This document shows, piece after piece, positions 1-4,745 of a stretch of 10,743 nucleotides of DNA. Under the pieces are notes generated by a model that was not told the origin of the DNA, searched no databases, and worked only from the letters and a program-made list of their open reading frames with translations. The first letter of the stretch is position 1; the number at the start of each line of letters is the position of its first letter. The position numbers and the translations under genes were made by a program. This DNA is from Sedimentisphaerales bacterium (GTDB taxonomy: Bacteria > Planctomycetota > Phycisphaerae > Sedimentisphaerales > SG8-4). The stretch covers positions 1 through 10,743 of the forward strand of contig JAFGCA010000433.1 of the NCBI GenBank assembly GCA_016932895.1, read 5' to 3'.

Positions 1-178
1 CAAGACCTACTACGGCGGCGGCCTCTGGTACACGCTCGATCTGGACTACCCCCGCATCGGCCGCATCATGAAAAAGCACAACTTCCAGGGCTACGTCTCC
101 CTCGAATTCGAAGGCAACGAAGACTGGAAAACCGCCGTCCCCAAGAGCCTGGCCGTGCTGCGCAACGCGTTCGCCTGA
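1..178 (+). CDS. C-terminal end of a sugar phosphate isomerase/epimerase-like TIM-barrel protein (partial)
   Basis: This frame enters from the left edge (first whole codon at base 2) and stops at TGA 176-178, leaving 58 residues. The visible end reads KTYYGGGLWYTLDLDYPRIG, then a 'KKHNFQGYVSLEFEGNEDW' stretch and a final helix ending 'LAVLRNAFA'. The strand 'GYVSLEFEG' followed by a helix resembles the last beta-strand and helix of xylose-isomerase-like TIM barrels (AP endonuclease 2 family), where this glutamate commonly helps bind metal. Such proteins typically isomerise or epimerise sugars or inositols in the cytoplasm. The substrate cannot be read from this fragment, and the N-terminal three quarters lie outside the window. 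It converges on the sulfatase gene, and a palindromic repeat starts 34 bases after its stop. The family call is fairly good; exact function is unknown. Confidence 0.6.
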   Translation, partial: KTYYGGGLWYTLDLDYPRIGRIMKKHNFQGYVSLEFEGNEDWKTAVPKSLAVLRNAFA

Positions 179-212
179 CACGCGCACAACGAGCGAAACC
201 GGTACACGTACG

Positions 213-313
213 TTGTCATGCTGAACGCAGCGCAGCGAAGTGAAGCATCTGGCCTGCGAGCGAGAGATCGTTCAATCCGTGGCCCAGATCCTTCGCGTTG
301 CTCAGGATGACAA
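213..313. repeat. 101 bp palindromic intergenic repeat between convergent genes, possible bidirectional terminator
   Basis: The left end TTGTCATGCTGAAC (from 213) matches the reverse complement of the right end (TTGTCATCCTGAGC, read inward from 313). A second matching block, GCATCTGG on the left and GGATCTGG on the reversed right, lies further in; the left arm carries about ten extra bases between the blocks. The centre (about 250-285) is unpaired. The element sits 34 bases after the isomerase-like stop and 6 bases before the sulfatase stop, so a hairpin in either transcript would fall directly after a gene. It resembles a palindromic repeat type commonly seen between bacterial genes; that comparison is from memory. 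No clear U-tract follows on either strand, so termination is inferred. Confidence 0.65.
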
Positions 314-319
314 TCCTCT

Positions 320-1687
320 CTACTTCTGTGTGACTTCCCGCGCCCACTCGTTGTGGAGTCCGCTGAGGCGGGCGACGATGTCGGGGTGGGCGTCGGCGCG
401 GTTTTTGGTTTCGGTGACGTCGTCGGCGATGTTGCTCAGGAAGTTCTCGACCTTGGGGATCTCTCTGCCCCGGTGCTCGGTGGCGGGGCCGTTGTGGACG
501 AGTTTCCAGTCGCCTTCGCGGACCGCCCAGTGCTTTCCGCTTTCCCAGTGAAGCACGTCGTGTGGGGAGGGGGCATTGTCCGACTCGATCACCGGGGCGA
601 TGCTCTTGCCGTCGATATTTCGTTTCGGGACGGGCACGCCGCAGTATTCGGCGATGGTGGGCATCCAGTCGATACTGATCGCGACCTGGTCGCGGACCGC
701 GCCGGCCGGGATGCGTCCGGGCCAGGAGACGATGCACGGGATGCGGATGCCGCCTTCCCAGAGCGTGAATTTGTGGCCGCGATAGGGGCCGGAATTGCCG
801 CCGCCTCCGAACGTGCGGATCTCCTCGGAGTGCCCGTGGTCGCTGAGGAAGACGATCAGCGTGTCCTCGCGCAGGCCGAGTTCGTCGAGGTGGGCCACGA
901 CGTCGCCGATCATTTCATCGAGCGTCGAGACGAACGCCGCGTACATCCGGCGGGGAGCCTCCAGATGCTTGTACTTCTGCCGCCACCGCTCGAGCGCCTG
1001 GAGCGGGTAGTGCGGCATGTTGATGGCCCAGTACAGGAAGAACGGGCGGGCCCGGTTGTGGTCGATGAAGCGCTTGCACTCTTCGAGCATCAGCTCGCCG
1101 AAGTGCTCGCCGTCGCGGTGGACCTCGCGTCCGTTGCGCCAGAGGTCGTGCCGGTTGGGGCCTTGCCAGTAGAAGAAATGCGAGTAGTTGTCGATGCAGC
1201 CGCCCATGTGCCCGAACGAGTAGTCAAAGCCCTGGCCGTTGGGCATTGTCTCGGGCGTATAGCCCAAGTGCCACTTGCCGATGTGGCCGGTGACGTAGCC
1301 GGCCTCCTTCATCATCTCGGCGATCGTCACCTGCTCGGTGGGCATCCCGGCGTGGCCCTGCTGCGACGAGACGTTGCCCGGTACGCCGGCACGCTGGGGA
1401 TAGCGGCCCGTCATCAGCGCCGCCCGCGAGGGCGAGCAGACCGGTGCTCCCACGTAGAACTGCGTGAACCGCGTCCCTTCCCGCGCCAGCCGATCCAGGC
1501 TGGGAGTGATCAGGTCCTTGGCCCCGTAGCAGTTCACGTCGATACTGCCCTGGTCGTCGGTGAAGATGAGCAGCACGTTGGGGCGTCGCTTGCGTGCCCG
1601 CCCGAATAGAGTGTGCGGAATCACCGCCGCACCCGCGCCAATGGCTAATCTCCTGAGAAATTCGCGTCTGCCTTGCCTTTTGCTCAT
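320..1687 (-). CDS. Tat-exported sulfatase (arylsulfatase A-like, formylglycine type)
   Basis: A 455-residue protein of normal length for a single-domain type I sulfatase, which hydrolyses sulfate esters, often on polysaccharides. Residues 6-21 (GRREFLRRLAIGAGAA) form a twin-arginine signal with R7-R8, so export of the folded enzyme is expected. The core starts with 'PNVLLIFTDDQG' (36-47), where D44 and D45 are metal ligands. C84 in 'CSPSR' (84-88) is the residue converted to formylglycine, and the signature continues to 'ALMTGRYPQ'. Further catalytic positions are K138 and H140 in 'GKWHLG', H226 in 'NMPHYP', D283-H284 in 'SDHGH' and K306. All are present, so it looks active; a formylglycine-generating enzyme must be encoded elsewhere. 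The ATG at 1687 is preceded by AAGGAG (1695-1700 on the minus strand) with 7-base spacing. The substrate cannot be predicted reliably. Confidence 0.93.
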   Translation of the reverse strand: MSKRQGRREFLRRLAIGAGAAVIPHTLFGRARKRRPNVLLIFTDDQGSIDVNCYGAKDLITPSLDRLAREGTRFTQFYVGAPVCSPSRAALMTGRYPQRAGVPGNVSSQQGHAGMPTEQVTIAEMMKEAGYVTGHIGKWHLGYTPETMPNGQGFDYSFGHMGGCIDNYSHFFYWQGPNRHDLWRNGREVHRDGEHFGELMLEECKRFIDHNRARPFFLYWAINMPHYPLQALERWRQKYKHLEAPRRMYAAFVSTLDEMIGDVVAHLDELGLREDTLIVFLSDHGHSEEIRTFGGGGNSGPYRGHKFTLWEGGIRIPCIVSWPGRIPAGAVRDQVAISIDWMPTIAEYCGVPVPKRNIDGKSIAPVIESDNAPSPHDVLHWESGKHWAVREGDWKLVHNGPATEHRGREIPKVENFLSNIADDVTETKNRADAHPDIVARLSGLHNEWAREVTQK

Positions 1688-1706
1688 CGGTAAGCTCCTT
1701 ACTGGG

Positions 1707-1876
1707 CTTCTGCAAAATGGCGATTAGGCTTATATTCTTTAAGGAAATCGTTTTTTTGATTTCCTTGAAGAATCAGCCCAACTCGTCGCCTACTGCGTAC
1801 ATACAATCCGGGGAGGAAAAACCACGAACGAAGTTTCTCCTTCCTAAAAGCAAGCCTAATCTCCATCTTGCAGAAG
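1707..1876. repeat. 170 bp element with 25 bp terminal inverted arms and two inner hairpins
   Basis: The arms 1707-1731 and 1852-1876 are inverted copies with 23 of 25 positions matching (left arm begins CTTCTGCAAAATGG). Inside are two separate hairpins: 1734-1749 with 1758-1773 (16 pairs allowing one G-U, 8-base loop rich in T) and 1811-1822 with 1833-1844 (11 of 12 paired, 10-base loop). The whole can fold as a closing stem plus two side arms. It is visibly more AT-rich than the flanking genes. Pairing is about equally good on both strands, so strand symmetry does not distinguish a DNA element from an RNA. No convincing target-site duplication flanks it and it encodes no transposase. It ends 7 bases upstream of the sulfatase ribosome-binding site. 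It could be a MITE-like element, an intergenic palindromic repeat or a structured leader. Confidence 0.75.
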
Positions 1877-1910
1877 TTCACTTTGCTATTCGAGTCCGCG
1901 TGACACCTGC

Positions 1911-1938
1911 ATTATCCCCAAAACGGGCGGCGATGCAA
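1911..1938 (-). promoter_or_regulatory. Possible sigma-70 promoter for the sulfatase gene
   Basis: On the minus strand, TTGCAT (1933-1938) is followed after 16 bases by GATAAT (1911-1916). Transcription would start near 1904, giving a leader of about 217 bases that consists largely of the 170 bp palindromic element before the sulfatase ATG. The match was found by eye in GC-rich DNA, so chance is possible. Confidence 0.35.
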
Positions 1939-2041
1939 CCGGCATCCTCTGTGCCGGAGCGAGGTCCCCCTCTGCGGACCGGGCGGTACCTTGCATGCGG
2001 AGGCGAACGAGAGATTTTCGTGCAGATTTTTTTGAAAAAGC

Positions 2042-2071
2042 TTGCAGCGGAGACGGGACCGACGGTAGAAT
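2042..2071 (+). promoter_or_regulatory. Possible sigma-70 promoter with a long leader before the beta-helix gene
   Basis: TTGCAG (2042-2047) and TAGAAT (2066-2071) are separated by 18 bases, and TAGAAT overlaps a second -10-like TACAAT (2071-2076). The same GGTAGAAT string occurs in the candidate promoter at 10215-10243. Transcription would start near 2078, about 370 bases before the TTG start at 2452, giving an unusually long leader or a separate small RNA. Recognised by eye only. Confidence 0.35.
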
Positions 2072-2085
2072 ACAATACAAAGGTA

Positions 2086-2164
2086 CGAAGGCGGGCCAAG
2101 AATCTTTTATATTCTTAGCCGTCATCATATTTTTGCGAAGCACATCATATCCGGCCTACCTTCG
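2086..2164. repeat. Imperfect 79 bp inverted repeat in an AT-richer patch
   Basis: CGAAGGCGGGCC (2086-2097) pairs with GGCCTACCTTCG (2153-2164) at 10 of 12 positions. Just inside the left arm, AAGAAT (2098-2103) and ATTCTT (2111-2116) form a small AT hairpin with a 7-base loop. ATCATAT also occurs twice within the loop region. It may be a degraded palindromic repeat or a leader structure; short arms make chance pairing possible. Confidence 0.35.
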
Positions 2165-2451
2165 CGTTCGTTCCAAATTCGTTGCGCCCTTGCGTCGCGC
2201 GCTGCGCGAGAGCTTTCGCCTACGCCTATGCGCATGACGAGGACCGTCACGCGCGGCCGACGCTCGCGCGCTGCGCTCAAGGAGCGCCCGCATCCGGCGG
2301 GCCGGAGGCGAAGAATGAGACCGAACGAAGACGCGGCCGCTGAATTTGCGTGATTTTGTCCAATTCGCGGCAATAGGATCGTTTTTCGGTGTATCTCATG
2401 GCGCAGGCAGATTGCCTCGTATTCGTGACCGACTATTGAAGGGAGCAGAAA

Positions 2452-4290
2452 TTGAGGCGAGCAGCGGCACTCATCATCGTCCTGACAGCGTGCGCCCTCA
2501 GCGTCGAAGCCAGGATCATCTACGTCGACGACAACGCCCCGCCCGGCGGCGAGGGCTCCTCCTGGGCCACGGCGTATGCGTACCTTCAGGACGCTCTGGC
2601 CGACGCTGACACGGCAGAGAAGTCGGTTGAGATTCGTGTGGCCCAGGGCGTTTACACGGCCGACCGGGGCGCCAATCAGGTACCGGGCGATCGAACGGCG
2701 ACCTTTCAGCTTGTCGACGGCGTGAGCCTCAGGGGTGGGTATGCGGGCGGCAGCGAGGGAATCGGGGACCTTCGTGATGTCGGTTTGTATGAGACAATTC
2801 TCAGTGGCGACCTGGCGAATGACGATGTTGAAATACGGGAGCCGTTTGAACTGCCCGATGCTACCTTGGGAAACAGCCATACCGTCGTTACAGGAACAGG
2901 AACGGACCACACGGCCGTCTTGGACGGATTCACGATAAAGGGCGGACACTGGCCGCTGTCGGTTACGCACGGTGCCGGGCCGACTCCTGGAACGGGCGGG
3001 GGAATGAACAACTGTCCCGGCAGCCCCACCGTGATCGACTGTACCTTCACCCACAATGTCACGTACGGCGCCGGTGGAGGGATGTACTGCCAAGACAGTC
3101 GGCCGAACGTGGTCGACTGTCGGTTCATCAAGAACTATGCCTTCGAAGGCGGGGGTGCGATGGCGAACCTCGACGGCAGTGAATCGCAGGTGACGAGCTG
3201 CACATTCAGTGACAACGGCGCAGGCGCGGACGACGGCGGGGCAGTCTATAATCGCGGGAGCCGCGTAACAATCCATGGCACCACCTTCCGGCGTAACCGT
3301 GCCGACACACAACGTCGGGGAGGGGCGGTTGCCAATCATACGAGTACCTGCGTTTTGGCAGATTGTGCGTTCGAGCAAAACGCGTCAGCGTCCGGAGGGG
3401 CGATATTCAATGACCAAGATTCCTGTTCATCTCTTCAGAGTTGTATGTTTGTTCGTAATTCGGCGGATAGCGTCGGCGGGGCGATTCTGGACTATGGCTC
3501 GGACTGTGTCCTTGAGAACTGCGTTTTCTTCGGTAACTGCGCGCGAGGCGGCGGCGCGATGGAAGTATCGAGAGCCTCGTTCATAAACTGCGTCTTCGCG
3601 GGAAACGCGGCCACAGGCGGCGACTCTGCGAGTCCAGAGTCGCCCTGGGGTGCAGGAGGGGCGGTACTTTCCGCCGATCCGTACGGCACCGTCACTTTCA
3701 TGAATTGTACCTTCGCCAACAATCGAGGCAGTATCGGCGCGTCTATCTTCCGCGCCGAAGCCCGGGCACGTATTGACAACTGTGTTTTCTGGGGGCCCGG
3801 AGTTCAGATACACGACCAACCGCTTGAGAATCTAATGTCAGTCGGTTTCTCGGCCATCCAGGGCGGCTGGCCCGGCGAAGGCAACATCGACGCCGATCCC
3901 TGCTTCGTCGATCCCGGGTATTGGGACGCGAACGAGACGCCGGACGATCCGAACGACGACTTCTTCGTCGAGGGGGACTATCATCTCAAGAGTCAGGCGG
4001 GACGCTGGGACCCGGCCAGCGCAAGCTGGGTGATCGACGACGTCACGAGCCCCTGTATCGACGCGGGCGATCCGAACAGTCCCATCGGCTACGAGCCGTT
4101 TCCCAACGGCGGCGTGATCAACATGGGCGCCTACGGCGGTACGGGCGAGGCGAGCAAATCGTATTTTGGCGAGCCGGTGTGCCGGACGCCGGTCGCGGGT
4201 GATATCAACGGCGATTGCAGGGTCGATTTCAAGGATCTTGGCATATTGTTGAACCATTGGCTCCAAAGCGGTGCGAAGGGGGAAGAATGA
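2452..4290 (+). CDS. Secreted right-handed beta-helix repeat protein with dockerin-like C-terminal tail
   Basis: A 612-residue protein starting at TTG; GGGAG (2441-2445) lies 6 bases upstream, and this start gives a complete Sec signal peptide, MRRAAALIIVLTACALSVEA, with cleavage expected after residue 20. The mature start 'RIIYVDDNAPPGGEGSSWATAY' is typical of planctomycete exported beta-helix proteins. Residues about 150-450 hold roughly ten coils of about 26 residues with the pattern hydrophobic-x-x-C-x-F, then N and a GGA/GGG turn, as in 'VIDCTF', 'VVDCRF', 'LENCVF'. Residues 480-565 contain 'ADPCFVDP' and 'SPCIDAGDP', common after such helices. The tail 'GDINGDCRVDFKDLGILLNHWL' (583-604) is one dockerin-type calcium loop, probably a surface or partner-binding module. 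Glycan binding or cleavage is possible, but no catalytic site is identifiable. It lies upstream of, and in the same direction as, the membrane protein gene. Confidence 0.88.
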   Translation: MRRAAALIIVLTACALSVEARIIYVDDNAPPGGEGSSWATAYAYLQDALADADTAEKSVEIRVAQGVYTADRGANQVPGDRTATFQLVDGVSLRGGYAGGSEGIGDLRDVGLYETILSGDLANDDVEIREPFELPDATLGNSHTVVTGTGTDHTAVLDGFTIKGGHWPLSVTHGAGPTPGTGGGMNNCPGSPTVIDCTFTHNVTYGAGGGMYCQDSRPNVVDCRFIKNYAFEGGGAMANLDGSESQVTSCTFSDNGAGADDGGAVYNRGSRVTIHGTTFRRNRADTQRRGGAVANHTSTCVLADCAFEQNASASGGAIFNDQDSCSSLQSCMFVRNSADSVGGAILDYGSDCVLENCVFFGNCARGGGAMEVSRASFINCVFAGNAATGGDSASPESPWGAGGAVLSADPYGTVTFMNCTFANNRGSIGASIFRAEARARIDNCVFWGPGVQIHDQPLENLMSVGFSAIQGGWPGEGNIDADPCFVDPGYWDANETPDDPNDDFFVEGDYHLKSQAGRWDPASASWVIDDVTSPCIDAGDPNSPIGYEPFPNGGVINMGAYGGTGEASKSYFGEPVCRTPVAGDINGDCRVDFKDLGILLNHWLQSGAKGEE

Positions 4291-4301
4291 GGCGGAACCG
4301 G

Positions 4302-4481
4302 ACGCGTGGGTTGAGAACCCACCCCACCTTCGGACGACTGGCTCAGCCAGATGTAGGGTGTGCCGTGCAGGCCGCTGCCGTCGGCGGCGGAATCCTGTGC
4401 GGCGTCCGCCCTGAAACCACATTACGCATTAACACAGTACACGAATTGGTCCGAAGCAGGGTGGGTTCTCAACCCACGCGT
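4302..4481. repeat. 180 bp palindromic intergenic element
   Basis: The arms 4302-4324 and 4459-4481 are perfect 23-base inverted copies, and the match resumes outside a short mismatch with TTCGGAC (4329-4335) against GTCCGAA (4449-4455). Each arm is itself a hairpin, GTGGGTT-GAG-AACCCAC on the left, so the element can fold either as one long stem or as two small hairpins. The interior (4336-4448) contains the small palindrome CTGGCT-C-AGCCAG (4338-4350) and no gene. It starts 12 bases after the stop codon of the beta-helix gene, where it could act as a terminator or protect the mRNA end. It has no T-tract and no evident transposase or target duplication. Arm conservation suggests recent spread or maintained structure. 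Confidence 0.78.
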
Positions 4482-4533
4482 ACCGCCGCCGCGCAGGCGG
4501 AAGAAGGATGAGGGCGCGATTGGGGATCTCGGA

Positions 4534-4562
4534 TTGGTCCCCGGCAATGGGAATCATACATT
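4534..4562 (+). promoter_or_regulatory. Weak candidate promoter for the membrane protein gene
   Basis: TTGGTC (4534-4539) and TACATT (4557-4562) are 17 bases apart. The hexamers match the sigma-70 consensus only moderately, so this is a weak candidate. The gene could also be read through from the beta-helix gene if the palindrome at 4302-4481 does not terminate. Confidence 0.22.
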
Positions 4563-4730
4563 CATAACGAAAGGGGCGCGACATGGAGCGCAGCGGAAGA
4601 GCGATGGGCAAGAGAGGGGGTGGTGGGGCGGCGCCGGTGGCGGCTTTGCCGGCCGGCGAGAGAGGCAGCCCGGGGCTTGAGGGAAGCAGGATGATCGGCA
4701 GGGCCACGGACGGCCCGTCGGGCCCGAAGA

Positions 4731-4737
4731 AGGGAGG
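4731..4737 (+). promoter_or_regulatory. Ribosome-binding site that fixes the start of the membrane protein gene
   Basis: AGGGAGG lies 8 bases before ATG 4746. An in-frame GTG at 4737 would extend the protein by three residues (Met-Ala-Ala), but it overlaps this site and has no other one upstream, so ATG 4746 is preferred. Confidence 0.7.
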
Positions 4738-4745
4738 TGGCCGCT

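Larger units (their letters stand above)
1877..2451. other. Gene-free region upstream of the beta-helix gene
   Basis: I see no convincing gene in these 575 bases. The left part (1877-2085) holds a candidate promoter on each strand. The middle (2086-2164) is AT-richer with a weak inverted repeat. The right part (about 2185-2345) is very GC-rich and full of short palindromes: GCGCTC-AAG-GAGCGC at 2273-2287 and CCGGC-GG-GCCGG close after it. A further stem, CCGCTGAATT paired with AATTCGCGG around one bulged T, spans about 2337-2371. These could structure a long leader of the beta-helix mRNA. Short open frames here have no recognisable domain and no good ribosome-binding site. Confidence 0.55.
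4482..4745 (+). other. Leader region of the membrane protein gene
   Basis: These 264 bases follow the 180 bp palindrome. They contain a candidate promoter (4534-4562) and a short in-frame ATG reading frame (4583-4759, 58 codons, Gly/Arg/Pro-rich, AAAGGGG upstream) that overlaps the start of the next gene by 14 bases. The peptide has no recognisable motif, and its composition is what GC-rich non-coding DNA gives by chance, so I do not call it as a gene. It could act as a coupling leader. Confidence 0.4.

Noticed and set aside
353..1609. 418-codon open frame on the plus strand, opposite the sulfatase gene
   Set aside because: It is antisense to a gene with all sulfatase catalytic motifs. Its Val/Asp/Ala-rich product has no domain, as expected from the GC-rich third positions of the real gene.
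1707..1876. Insertion sequence with transposase
   Set aside because: The interior is too short for a transposase, and no convincing target-site duplication flanks the arms; only a non-autonomous element remains possible.
1699..1881. Small open frames on both strands spanning the 170 bp palindrome
   Set aside because: The two frames mirror each other because the arms are inverted copies; neither has a ribosome-binding site or a domain.
2125..3378. 417-codon open frame on the minus strand, opposite the beta-helix gene
   Set aside because: Its product has no recognisable motif, and the opposite strand carries a signal peptide, a ribosome-binding site and beta-helix repeats.
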